Source: Chaetoceros tenuissimus
Taxonomy: Eukaryota > Bacillariophyta > Thalassiosirophyceae > Chaetocerotales > Chaetocerotaceae
DNA: 64,000 bases
Direction of reading: 5' to 3'
Assembly (NCBI GenBank): GCA_021927905.1
Contig: BLLK01000046.1
Location: forward strand, 682,001-746,000
Positions 1 to 9,841 of this stretch are shown in pieces; position 1 is the stretch's first letter; the number at the start of each line of letters is the position of its first letter. The position numbers were made by a program, and so were the translations under genes. The notes beneath the pieces were generated by a model. That model was not told the DNA's origin, ran no database searches, and saw nothing but the letters and a program-made list of their open reading frames with translations.

Positions 1-2
1 CA

Positions 3-452
3 AAGATTGAAGTAATTGGGGATACCAAACCTTTCCTGTTTACATATTTTGTTTCAAATGATATCAAATTGCACCCTACTGATTCTTCTAAGGCAGATGA
101 CTTTATTAAGAAACATGCAGGAAATTTCCTCACGCCACCTTTGGAGCCTGCAGCTGAACGTTTAGAGCAACTTGGTGAATTTGAATCTTACGACGTTGAA
201 ATTGACGGCGCTGGATGGAAGGAAGCTGCTGCTGATATTTCTCTCCGGGGACTTGGATGGGTGGCAGTGACTGGTGTTGGTGTTGCAAAAGTAAGAATAA
301 GCGTTCCCAAGGGTATTGGATTCGCGGTTCGACCACCTCTAATGCCATTTGATGTATGGGAGGCAACAGCCAAATATACAGGAGGTCGAGCAGTCAGAAA
401 GTCAACAAAAACCAAATCTGGAAAGAGAAATAAAGGCGTAGGTAGAAGATAA
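3..452 (+). CDS. NOA1/YqeH-type circularly permuted GTPase, C-terminal part (5' end outside window)
   Basis: The frame is open from base 3 to the stop at 450-452, so this is the last 149 residues of a gene that begins before the window. The readable part carries the C-terminal domain seen in YqeH/NOA1/RIF1 GTPases: a 'GLGWVAVTGVGVAKVRISVP' block followed by 'RPPLMPFDVWEATAKYTGGR' and a basic Lys/Arg/Gly tail. Family members assist assembly of organellar or bacterial small ribosomal subunits; the GTPase core itself lies upstream and cannot be inspected. The in-frame TTG at 69 is not a plausible eukaryotic start. Localisation (plastid or mitochondrion) cannot be told without the N-terminus. Confidence 0.8.
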   Translation, partial: KIEVIGDTKPFLFTYFVSNDIKLHPTDSSKADDFIKKHAGNFLTPPLEPAAERLEQLGEFESYDVEIDGAGWKEAAADISLRGLGWVAVTGVGVAKVRISVPKGIGFAVRPPLMPFDVWEATAKYTGGRAVRKSTKTKSGKRNKGVGRR

Positions 453-474
453 ATATGGACATACTCGAAAGAAA

Positions 475-885
475 AACGTTACTTTCTTACTTTAGACTAG
501 ACTAATGAAACGTAGTTAGAAATACGAAAGAATCCACTTTCATTTTAAAACGAGTTTGAATAATATCTTTGTAGACAATGTCTCGGACATCTTTCCAACT
601 CTTGTTTTCAATGACAAAGCTCTAGTGAAGGCTCTGTTCATTTCGTCTGATGTCATTGTTTTCTTAGGAATGTTTCCATTGCCAAAGCTTCCTCCAATTC
701 CTCATCGGTCTTATAGTGGCAACAAAAACCATAGCAATGCCCATCCTCCCAGATAAAGTGCTTTTTTAGACTAAAAGAAAAATATCTTAGATTGACTCTA
801 ATGCGTTCCTACCTTACAAGAGTTCTCGGTTGTTCTTGGAACCTATGAATCGAAGACCTTGGTCTTACCCAATTTCGTCACAGGA
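475..885 (-). pseudogene. Decayed, internally deleted copy of the 2OG-Fe(II) oxygenase gene at 11510-12349
   Basis: Read on the minus strand, 547-753 closely matches the last roughly 210 bp of the oxygenase gene at 11510-12349. Homology continues into its 3' untranslated sequence (475-545 against 12350-12410). A second block (about 777-885) matches the region upstream of that gene (about 11280-11390). The sequence between, including most of the coding region and the iron-binding motif, is missing. Single-base deletions, for example near 620 and 688 relative to the intact copy, break the frame. It lies just upstream of trypsin copy 1, while the intact oxygenase lies next to the 3' end of trypsin copy 2. 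Confidence 0.85.
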
Positions 886-1305
886 AGACATTCGTCCTCG
901 TTGTATGCTGATTTCTTACATGGCATGTTCTAAATATTCCATTGGTGACCAGCTATGATTTATCTGCTAAGTAGTCGTGAGCGAAATTGTTGACACTACG
1001 AAGGTCAAAGGTGACAGTGGCGAAATGGTACCTACCAAACTTCATCAAAAACCACAAAGAAACCCTGTTTCAATGAAACATAAGTAGCTAGTCATGTAGC
1101 TATTTCTTGATACCAGTACCCTGGTAGTACGTACGGATTGATCTTGCGAAAGAAGAGCATCCTGCTTTTTTAGTCGTGCCCTCTTTTTTGGCTTCTCACC
1201 TTCGGAACAGCTCAAGAGAAGATGAGAAGTCCATACACTAAGAGTATGCAATGTTCACTTGATTTCCTCAAGAAGTTAATCATAAGTTTTATTTCAGAAT
1301 CAATC
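886..1305. other. Intergenic region upstream of trypsin copy 1
   Basis: No convincing coding sequence. It contains GTACGTAC near 1128 and a stretch around 1170-1225 that resembles the upstream region of trypsin copy 2 ('TTGGCTTCTCA' and 'CGGAACA' blocks). A TTTCAG at 1291-1296, 9 bases before the start codon, could be the acceptor of a 5' UTR intron. Confidence 0.4.
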
Positions 1306-2807
1306 ATGAAGTTGTTTATCCCTACTCTAATCTTTTGCTGCAATGCTTTCTTGGCATCTGCTATACAAGTTAGCGACAACAAGGACGACGAGAAAAATGA
1401 AAGAAAGTTGCAGCAAGGCTTTCCACCAAATGATATGCCGCCTATGAATTTCCTACCACCTACAGACATACCAGTTCCTGGCGATCTTGGATCAACAGGT
1501 GGTTTTCCCATAGGAGGATTTCCTACTACAGGATCTAATACTGTTGGCGGATTCCCTAGTGGCGTTGGCGGTGTTACTGATACCGGAGCTTCAAATGTTC
1601 ATATTGGTGGTCCTGGAGATGATGACCACAATGGTGATCCAAACTCGATCATCAATGGAGTTCTAGCGCAAAAGGGAGATTATCCTTGGTATGCAAGGAT
1701 TATGAAGACTTCTGGGTCGCAATGGTGTGGAGGTAGTCTCATTGCAGAAGATTGGGTACTAACCGCTGCCCATTGTTTCCCACCTGGTGTTTCTGGGCTC
1801 AACGTGTTTGTGGGAGCACTTTGTATGGACTCTTACACGAATTGTGATCAAAAAGTGGAAGCATTTACAATTAGACAAGTTATTCTGCATCCTCAGTATG
1901 ATCCTAACACCTGGGCGAATGACTATGCTTTGATCAGGTTAAATGGCAAATCTTCTGTAGCTCCTGTTTATATCGACAACATGAATCTCTCTTGGGGATT
2001 TGGAAGTCGTAAACCATTACGTGTCGCAGGTAGGTAGTAATATTCTCTTTAAATGCCGTTCCTTGCTTTCAAGTGGTCTAACAGAATCACATCCACTTAG
2101 GCTTCGGTGCAACAACTTCTGACGGAAGCACTTACCCAACAAAGCTTTATCATGCTGATATGGGATACGTACCTCCTAGTGAGTGCAAGCAAATGATGGG
2201 ATCAAATAGAATCCAAGATAATATGTTGTGTGCTATTGGTAACAACCAAGATGCATGCTATGGTGACTCAGGAGGTCCACTTTTTGATCACCAATCACAG
2301 AGACTAATGGGTCTCGTTTCTTGGGGATATGGGTGTAACATTGGTTATCCCACTGTGTTCGCTCGTATCGCTTCACAGTTTGACTGGCTAAGAAATACTG
2401 TCTGTCCAAACACAGAAAAGAAGCCAGAGTTTTGCGGACAAAGAATGAGTTCGAAGCCAACATGCAAAAAGTTGAAGCATCGTGTTCTTGAACTCGAGTT
2501 CGAGACTGATAATTGGGCACCAGAAGACAATACGGTAAAGGTGTGGGTCAGAAACAAATACGGAGAGTTTGTGAGGAGGAGAATGAATGTCAAGTATATC
2601 GAGCAGAGAAATGCTCTATTCACCAAATACAAATGTCTGAACAAGAACAAGTGCTACAAGTTTGTGATGTTTGATAAGAATGGCGATGGAATTTGTTGTA
2701 ATCATGGCGCAGGAAAGTATTCCCTTACTTTCAATGATTTGCCAATTGTCATCAATAGGTCCTTTACCAACCAACATGAAGATGTTATTTATTTTGGAAA
2801 TTGCTAA
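1306..2807 (+). CDS. Secreted trypsin-like serine protease (S1A) with C-terminal Cys-rich domain, copy 1
   Basis: Two exons, 1306-2029 and 2101-2807, joined by a 71-bp GT-AG intron in phase 1, give 476 residues. The start is the ATG giving a signal peptide (MKLFIPTLIFCCNAFLASA), which its paralogue shares. A Gly/Pro-rich propeptide follows, then the protease from about Ile115 ('IINGV'). The catalytic triad is visible as His156 (TAAHC), Asp206 (NDYAL) and Ser298 (GDSGGP). Asp292, six residues before the serine, predicts trypsin-like Lys/Arg specificity. After about residue 330 comes a domain with 'CLNKNKCYKFVMFDKNGDGI' and 'GAGKYSLTF', a type common in diatom secreted proteins. Its function is unknown; it may bind ligand or wall material. 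The paralogue is at 12698-14217. Confidence 0.95.
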
Positions 2808-2978
2808 AGCACTGCATGCCGTGGACATGGCTTCGTGAAATGTGATAAATATAATGTATATTCTACTCTCAACTCTTTTTATAAGATTAGAAGATTTCGA
2901 CCTTACTCTTTGATAAACTCTACATAATCTAAACTCTATTTACGATTATAAGATTTGAAGTTACTCTCTGCACCATAA

Positions 2979-4761
2979 TCAACGGAAGCTTCCAAAAGAT
3001 GCAAATTGATTCTGGCTTGTATTCGCAGTTCCACCCATGACGTTTGAGGACCCCCCACTGGCACTGTTGGAAATTGGAAAGCCTTGGTTATCCATTGAAA
3101 TATTTCCCGCCATGGAATTGAATGACTGGTTTTGACTCATGTTACCCATGGAATGTCCACCCATTGTATTCATGTTGGAAGGAGCGCCTCCCATCGGTTG
3201 CTGCATCATATTATTGTTATTATTCATGTTGCTGTTGTTCATTCCCATACTAGACATCATGTTTTGGTTCTGCTGGTTCATGTTCATCATATTATTCTGT
3301 TGATTATTCATGCCCATCATTCCCATGTTCATGTTTCCAAATGACTGGTTGCTGCTGTTATTATTATTACTCGAGCCCATCATTCCCATATTCATATTTC
3401 CGCCCATACCTCCTTGTTGATTTTGCATCATATTGAAGTTATTCGACATTCCACCCATACCTCCTTGCTGTTGCATCATATTCTGCTGCATCATATTGTT
3501 CATGTTCATCATGTTCTTATTTCCAAATTGGTTATTATTGTTGTTGGAATTCATACCTCCCATCATTCCCATATTTCCTTGCTGCATCATATTATTATTC
3601 ATGTTACTAAAGTTTCCAAATTGTTGTTGCTGAGGTTGAGAAGGGGTATGAAACATGGCAAGGATATCATCCGATGTCATTTTCTTGGACTGAACTTGTG
3701 GAGCTAGATTATTGGAAGAAGTAGTAGGTGCAGTTTGACTTCTAGGCATTGAGTTGCTGCTGCTGCTTTGAGTAGAAAATGCTGCATTATTCTGCACATT
3801 CATATTTTTAAACATGTCCAATGCTGGACTTGGAGCTGCGCTTGGCGGATCAGGCGGTGGACCTGGATCAGCTGTTATAGGTGAACTAAAATCAAGCAAA
3901 TCAACTTCTGGTGCTGCTGGTGGAGGCGGTGGCGGAGCTGAGGTTGGCATAGATCTGACCTTGGTTGATGAACGAGCTTGTCTTGCTTGAGCTCTCATTC
4001 TTGCTGCTTCAGAAGGTGCACGTCTTGATGGTGCTTTCGATACTGTTTCTGCAGGTGCAGCAGCAGGAGTAGGAGCATTCGCATATTGTACTAGAACACT
4101 TGGATCATAGTACTTACGACGTTCATATTTATCACGAATGTAGCGTTCTCTGACTGGTCCACTTGCGCCAGTTGTAGGCTTTGCTGATGGGTTATGAAGT
4201 TTAGCTTCAAAGATTGCATTTACCTTTGCATTGCCACCATTTTCCATTGCTAGTACTTCCTTTTCTTTCCCTATATTAATATGATAAAAGACAAGGTGAA
4301 TGAGTCATGCATCATACATAGGATATTGGAAAAAAGAAAATATGCATGTGATGTGAAGCTTTGAATAAAATTTGGCTTTGTCCTGAGTATAGAAAGCATA
4401 TATATGATGTATATATTATATATATCAACAACAGCAAAATATTATATCGACAGTCATTGGCTTCCTATGCTTTCATAGGCTTCTTCAACAACATATATTT
4501 ATATGCAAGAACTATGAAATACTTACATGAATCAAGAGTGATACTTCTCACAAAACTAATGTGTACTCCTAATCGTCGATGACTTCCAGAACACTCAAGG
4601 CAGCAAAATGCTCCAATTGGAAGAGCACCTGGAGGGCTTCCAGGAGGCGGTACAATCAGCGATGCCCATCTTGGCTGTCTCTCAGGACAATCACTACAGA
4701 CCTGATTCTCAGGCTTGTTCATCAAGACCTTGAGCCTCTTTTTAAATTCTGCTTGGCTCAT
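2979..4761 (-). CDS. ArfGAP-domain protein with long Asn/Met/Gln-rich tail
   Basis: Two exons on the minus strand, 4761-4527 and 4270-2979, give 508 residues. The splice restores the conserved Trp-Lys at 'LDSWKEKEVLAMENGGNAKV'. The N-terminal zinc finger uses Cys22, Cys25, Cys54 and Cys57, and the catalytic Arg lies in 'GSHRRLGVHISFVRS'. Known ArfGAPs stimulate GTP hydrolysis on Arf GTPases during vesicle budding. About 12 extra Pro/Gly-rich residues sit inside the finger, between the two Cys pairs. A middle part is rich in Pro/Ala and has an acidic LLDF motif that could bind clathrin. Residues from about 245 to 480 are almost only Asn, Met, Gln and Gly, resembling prion-like adaptor tails. 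It is closest in layout to SMAP/AGD-type proteins. Confidence 0.92.
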
Positions 4762-4817
4762 GATTTGATGATAATGGTGAATTGAGGTGAGTCAAGATCT
4801 ATGGAATTCAATATGTT

Positions 4818-4931
4818 TTAGGGTTTTACAGCTTTTCCAGGTTTGCTTCGTTGCTTCTCTCGTTGCTGTTTTTCTCGATCATGTCGTTGGAATTTCATTC
4901 GTGCTCCATAAGTAGTACGTAGACTAGCCAT
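4818..4931 (-). CDS. Possible small basic protein of 37 residues
   Basis: A short minus-strand frame runs from ATG at 4931-4929 to TAA at 4820-4818. It encodes a very basic, Arg/Lys/Gln-rich peptide containing 'YGARMKFQRHDREKQQREKQ'. It sits between the ArfGAP start and the cupin gene and is preceded by TTTTAG, which would serve as a splice acceptor, so it may instead be the last exon of a gene whose first exon (an ATG near 5068 on the minus strand) I could not join cleanly. I do not recognise a family. The composition looks coding rather than random, but evidence is thin. Confidence 0.3.
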   Translation of the reverse strand: MASLRTTYGARMKFQRHDREKQQREKQRSKPGKAVKP

Positions 4932-5082
4932 CTAAAAAGCAGAAAAGTTAGAGATCCCTACAGTACCAGTAGTAGTACGTACGTAGTATACCAATCAAAA
5001 AAAGTATTAGATACATTGAATGAAAAAACAAACTGTTCTTCATTGCTTTTGTTAAATCAGACACTGCCATCTTCTAATCAAA

Positions 5083-5562
5083 ATGAAATATAGTTTCTTA
5101 CTTGTGGCTCTTATCTCAGTCATTTCTTTTTCTGCGGATACAAATGGGTTCAGTATAGGACCAACAGCTACTTCAAAAACAGTGACGCAGAGATGGACCA
5201 CAAATCTATTTGCTTCTCCAAAATATTCCATGCCATCACAGCAGGAATCAGAACAACTTGGGATAAGAGAATGGCCACAGCAGACAAAATCATCAACTTG
5301 GGAAGATCAAGCTTCAGAAGGTCAGACTTTGGTGAGCTATATTTTACAGGGGAGTGGTACTTTATATGTTGATGGAAGTAGTTCGAAAAGATTTAATACT
5401 GGTATGCTTGTAGAAGTTGATGGTCCAGTTACTTTGAAATGGGAAAAAGATGATGGAGAAGACGTGATTCTCCTCACTCCTGGCTTTGAGAATACAGGAT
5501 TATTTGCTGGAGCACTTGTTGGATTTGTTGCCATGGTCGGTGCTCTCTTGGCTCTGAGCTAG
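5083..5562 (+). CDS. Cupin-like protein with N-terminal targeting peptide and C-terminal membrane anchor
   Basis: A single exon of 159 residues. It starts with a hydrophobic signal peptide (MKYSFLLVALISVISFSA) followed by 'NGFSIGP', which has the Phe typical of the diatom plastid-import junction. Residues about 60-135 ('SYILQGSGTLYVDG', 'RFNTGMLVEVDGPVTLKWEK') resemble the small one-domain cupin fold of the RmlC/DUF861 type. Few histidines are present, so a metal centre is doubtful. The last 25 residues are one hydrophobic segment (GLFAGALVGFVAMVGALLAL), suggesting a tail anchor, perhaps in a plastid membrane. Substrate unknown; the plastid location is inferred from the presequence only. Confidence 0.75.
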   Translation: MKYSFLLVALISVISFSADTNGFSIGPTATSKTVTQRWTTNLFASPKYSMPSQQESEQLGIREWPQQTKSSTWEDQASEGQTLVSYILQGSGTLYVDGSSSKRFNTGMLVEVDGPVTLKWEKDDGEDVILLTPGFENTGLFAGALVGFVAMVGALLALS

Positions 5563-5741
5563 ATATTCAGAATCAAATTTGCTATGCTACATTTTGTATT
5601 CACGAATTTCGTAAAGATTATACATTAGTCAAATTATGACAAGTACAACCTTTGCACACAAATATTTGCTTTATATGCATCACATCATATTTCTACATCC
5701 ATAGTATATTGGAAACTACCTATAATAGATCTATAACCCAT

Positions 5742-7339
5742 CTATAGATCATCCATTTCCATGAGTTCATCTTCTTCCATAACCACACCGACAAGGTCTT
5801 CATCGCTACTGTAATCTGGCATATCCTTTGCACTCATGTCCATATAATCCCTTCTACGGCCCTTTCTACGTCCACTTGAGTTTGATTTTCCGACTATGAT
5901 TCCTCTCTGGGAACAAGCAACTCTCTCGAGCATACCTTCTACTTCGTCTAATAAAACATTACCCATATGTCCTAGCTTTCGAAGCATTTGTCTTCTCTTT
6001 TTACTTTCAAGTTCTTCCACAGTCAAACTATTCAATGTTTTCTTCACTCCGTCAATCTTTGCTCCTTGAATCTCACCTCTTGTAATCAAGTCAGCAACAA
6101 CGTCTTCAGCTTCATCAACAGATTCAAAGGCAAATGATTCTTGGATAGAGTGCAGAGATACAGAATTGTATGGCTCAAAATACTGTACTAGACACTTGCC
6201 TCTCACTCTTTTCCATAAACTTTCAGCCTGTGGACCTAGGTACAAATCATATTCCCATTTTGGTCGTATTTCATCAACAAGTCTCAAACATTTCGCATAG
6301 TCTGCATGAACGTAGGCCTGTAACGCCTCCTTCAATTCAGGAATACAATTCAACCTTTCACCAAATGCCGCATAGGATAGAGACGCCGAATCCTTTTTCG
6401 AAAGTGATGGACCACTCTTCTCGGTAGCAACAATAATCTCCAAAGTTTTTCTATCCAAGGCCAACAACGCAGTGATACCGCCATACATTGCTACATCTTC
6501 CTGTGAAAGCACCTGATTGAAGGAAAAATTACTGGTGATAGCCAGAAAAGACTCGGCAGCTTCTTGAATCTGCTCTTCTGCCAAATAAGCAACTCCTCTC
6601 ACCGCATTCAATTTTGACAAAAATGTCGTAGTTGCATTTTTCTTATCTTCAAGATTAGGATCGTAAAGTTCCTTGACTCTTGAAAAGGAACGAGTATTGA
6701 GCCCTGTTTCAGCCAAGAGGAGAAACAGTTCTTGCATTTGATATGGAGAGCTACAATACGCTTTTGCCATGAGCAGTTGCTTCATAGCTTCTTTTGAGTT
6801 ACCATTGGAAAGATCATGTTTGGCCAACTGGACAGCCGATGTCAGGATTGCTTCTTTTGCCATTGCGGATCTTGCAGTACGAAGATTTGCATCGAGACTC
6901 TCACGTTCTTGATTCGCTGTACTCTTGCAACTATTGACGAATTGAGAACTAAATTGAAAATTATATTCACTAGGATGTGGCCGACTTTTCTTTGATACTA
7001 TTTTTGAGGTGTGAAGATAAATGAATACGATGTTCGTATTGAAATAGGAATTTTTGAATGCTCATCATTTTTGGACGTACCTTCGTTTGCAATCTTGCTA
7101 CTCATTTCAACGTCCATACTGTTGTCATCTGAAGCTGTGCCGAATATTTCATTATAGCGATACCAGTTGTGATTCTTCTTGAGATGTTCTTCAAGCATTC
7201 GATATGCCGCTTCTACATCGGCTTTGCCCGATTCGATGAGAAACAACAATCTTTCTATCCTAGTTTCAGATTTTGCTTCATATTGAGAAATGTATCCTTG
7301 TAGATTGAATGTAGAGGAGGCCCTAGCTCTTGCGCTCAT
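5742..7339 (-). CDS. CSN1: COP9 signalosome subunit 1 (CSN1, PCI domain)
   Basis: Two exons, 7339-7081 and 6997-5742, with an 83-bp intron in phase 1 give 504 residues. The first exon carries the CSN1-type start 'FNLQGYISQYEAKSETRIER', and the second has a TPR-like helical region ('MKQLLMAKAYCSSPYQMQEL') and the PCI core with 'RPKWEYDLYLGP' and 'LHSIQESFAFESVDEAEDVV'. CSN1 is the scaffold subunit of the COP9 signalosome, which removes NEDD8 from cullins. After the PCI domain comes a basic stretch and a very acidic C-terminus ending in Asp-Asp-Leu. The related proteasome subunit Rpn7 was considered, but the 'KWEYDLYL' block and the N-terminus fit CSN1 better. Confidence 0.9.
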
Positions 7340-7884
7340 TTCGGCTGAATTTTGAAGTCGAAATATCTATGATGATCAAATGGTCTTTTGGTTTTCGACG
7401 ATATAGACTATCTTCTACGATGTTGTAAGTTGTAAGCGTAAAAGATCCATTGTTTGTTTCGTTTGCGGCTTTTTTCGGCAGAGTTCATCTCGTCTCCAGC
7501 TCCCCCCTCAAAAAATGAAGCCATTCTATAATTTATTATATGGAAGAAATACACCCCATTTCAGGTTCAAGGGGCTAAATCTGAAGAAGAGGTCATTCAT
7601 CCAACGGATAAACTATTTCACTATTTCTTTAAAGAGGTTTTGGTTTCATCCGATTTCATGGTTATTTCATGGGACCAGGCTGGCCATCGTGATTCAAACG
7701 GATTTTTAGTGTTTTGGGTAAGCTATTATAATTGAAAACTAAAGAGTCATTCTTTGGAAATGCCTGGAAATGCCATGTCCCATTCCATGAGAAGAAAAAA
7801 ACTGTATTTTATCACTTCAAACTCATCAGAATCCACATAATTAATGGTAACTAAATAGATTGATGCTATATATCTTCATTGAAA
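7340..7884. other. Intergenic region between CSN1 and the repeat-rich secreted protein
   Basis: Divergent promoter space. A 64-codon open frame at 7515-7709 has no recognisable features and is probably chance. Nothing else seen. Confidence 0.4.
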
Positions 7885-9660
7885 ATGATTTCCATCGTAC
7901 AACGAATCACCATCCTACTAGCCATCACTCAAATAGCATCTGCTAGGCTAAGAGCTGTCAAGAAATCTATTCCTACTGAAGTTAAACCAAAGATCCAGGA
8001 GCGCCGAAAGTTGAACACTGCTGCTTTCCACCGCCGAGCCTTGAATGTTCCACAATATACAAGCCAAAGCAATAACATTGTGAACCTCATTAATCAGATT
8101 CAGCCAGAAGCTAGAGTAGATGAGCACGAGGTTCGCACTATTCCTTCCACTGATCAATACCTCAATGATGAGATCCTAGGAAATCTTAATGGATTGCTTT
8201 CTCAGCCATCAGTTATGCTTGGCTATGAACCGAGCTATACCTTGTCAATGCAAACTATTGAACCTAACTACGACAGCACTGTTTTTGATGGAGTTGTTTT
8301 TGCTGATTTGCTACAGGACGACAAGATCTACCATCCTGAAGTGCTTGGATACAGAGAAAATCATATCCCAGAAGGTACTTATCGTGGAGCCTTGGGAATC
8401 TTTGGTTCCATGTCTACTCGTCACTACATTGAAATCACTCCTTCCATTGATAACTCCATCCCAGATGTCCAGACTTACTCTCCTTACAATGATGGGTCCG
8501 CACCCAGCCAATACATGGTCTCAACTTTCGGTTTGGTTGAGCTTAGCTCCCAGACTGAAAAACTCCTTGACGAGAATGTTTACAAGCCAGTTCAAAAGTC
8601 TGATGACATCCCTATTGGTAGACTTGAAGGCCTTATTGGAGAGAGCCGTTTCAACAATGATGAAATTAGTATTTCCATGATTCTCCAAGAACCAAATATG
8701 GATGCAATCTATACATCAAATTACTTTCCCTTGATCAACATGCTTGATGAGCACCAAATGGTCAAAACTTCTTCTGAAGCATACCAAAAGCCTGATCTTG
8801 ATAAATCTGAAGATGTTCTCGGACTCTTTGGAGAAGTTTACTCTAATGAAGCTGTCAATCCTTACAAGGACGATGAGCTTGCTGATAGACTCAACACCTA
8901 TGAGCTCAATGAGGTGTTTGGACTTGTTGATGTAATTCAGCAGCCACCTAGAGTTCGTGATATCAAGGATGCTGTACCTTCTACCGCACTTTTTGGAGTT
9001 GACGAGGTGACTGTTCTAGGAAACCTCAACGGACGTGTCGGAGAGAGCAAGTATGATATTCCAATGACTCTTCAAGAACCTAACATGGACTCTATTTACA
9101 CTTCTACATACATGCCATTCTTCAACATCCTCCATGACGAACAACAAATGCCAAAGGCTCACGAAGATGCTTACAAGCCTGTGGAGAGGAACACAGAGCT
9201 CCTTGGTCGCGTTGGATCTCCAATCAACATCGATCCACTTGATCTTGTGACACTTGTAGATAGAACTCCTACCTATGATGCAGCTGAGGCGTTCGTATTG
9301 ATTGAAGGTATCTCAGAGGCACCTAGAGTTGAGGTAGAGAGATACACTCAGCCACTAGTCATGTCTAGAATGGGAGGCTCTGACGAACCTTCTTACCTTG
9401 GTAATGTCAGTGGTAGAATTGAATCTGATGGCATTTTCACCTATGCTACAGAACTCCTCAAGTACGGAGCTGATACCAATGATAAGCATGTTTCTTCCCT
9501 TTCAAAGGGTTCATCCACTGGAGGAGCTCGTTATTCCACTGGAATTTTGAGTACTGTTGATAAGGTGACTCAGACCAGATTCAATGGAGTAGGATCTATT
9601 TTAGCGATCAAGCAAGACTTGAATGGACTTGATTTTGACCTCAAACAGAGATTCACCTAA
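7885..9660 (+). CDS. Secreted protein with internal degenerate repeats, unknown function
   Basis: A single exon of 591 residues, starting at the ATG at 7885. The N-terminus is a clear signal peptide (MISIVQRITILLAITQIASA) followed by a basic pro-like segment. The mature part is acidic and built from degenerate repeats. The best pair is about residues 245-305 and 375-435, sharing 'GRLEGLIGES'/'GNLNGRVGES', then 'LQEPNMD(A/S)IYTS' and 'AYQKP'/'AYKPV'. Weaker copies of the 'LGN(L/V)(N/S)G' start occur near residues 100 and 510. No Cys-rich, enzyme or membrane segment is visible. It could be a wall-associated or extracellular matrix protein; that is only inferred from secretion and repeats. Confidence 0.8.
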   Translation: MISIVQRITILLAITQIASARLRAVKKSIPTEVKPKIQERRKLNTAAFHRRALNVPQYTSQSNNIVNLINQIQPEARVDEHEVRTIPSTDQYLNDEILGNLNGLLSQPSVMLGYEPSYTLSMQTIEPNYDSTVFDGVVFADLLQDDKIYHPEVLGYRENHIPEGTYRGALGIFGSMSTRHYIEITPSIDNSIPDVQTYSPYNDGSAPSQYMVSTFGLVELSSQTEKLLDENVYKPVQKSDDIPIGRLEGLIGESRFNNDEISISMILQEPNMDAIYTSNYFPLINMLDEHQMVKTSSEAYQKPDLDKSEDVLGLFGEVYSNEAVNPYKDDELADRLNTYELNEVFGLVDVIQQPPRVRDIKDAVPSTALFGVDEVTVLGNLNGRVGESKYDIPMTLQEPNMDSIYTSTYMPFFNILHDEQQMPKAHEDAYKPVERNTELLGRVGSPINIDPLDLVTLVDRTPTYDAAEAFVLIEGISEAPRVEVERYTQPLVMSRMGGSDEPSYLGNVSGRIESDGIFTYATELLKYGADTNDKHVSSLSKGSSTGGARYSTGILSTVDKVTQTRFNGVGSILAIKQDLNGLDFDLKQRFT

Positions 9661-9841
9661 ATTCCTAGTTCTGTAAACTTAGCTATAATCACTTCATAAT
9701 TCATAACTTTGAACATTTACTTTTTATTATCTACTTCAGATGTTTGAGGTCTGGAAACTTGAAAGAAACACTCCCCCCATTGCATAATTTTTACGATAGG
9801 ATGAAATTTTTCTAGATTTTAATTGACGATAAAGAGAACCA

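Noticed and set aside
3132-3707. Plus-strand frames rich in His/Ile opposite the ArfGAP tail
   Set aside because: They are the antisense shadow of Asn/Met codon runs.
4095-4247. ArfGAP second exon read as a free-standing gene starting at ATG 4247
   Set aside because: The GT-AG splice between 4527 and 4270 restores the conserved LDSW-KEKEVLAMENGG block of the ArfGAP domain, so the two pieces are one gene.
7515-7709. 64-codon frame upstream of the secreted repeat protein
   Set aside because: No motif, poor composition, lies in promoter space.
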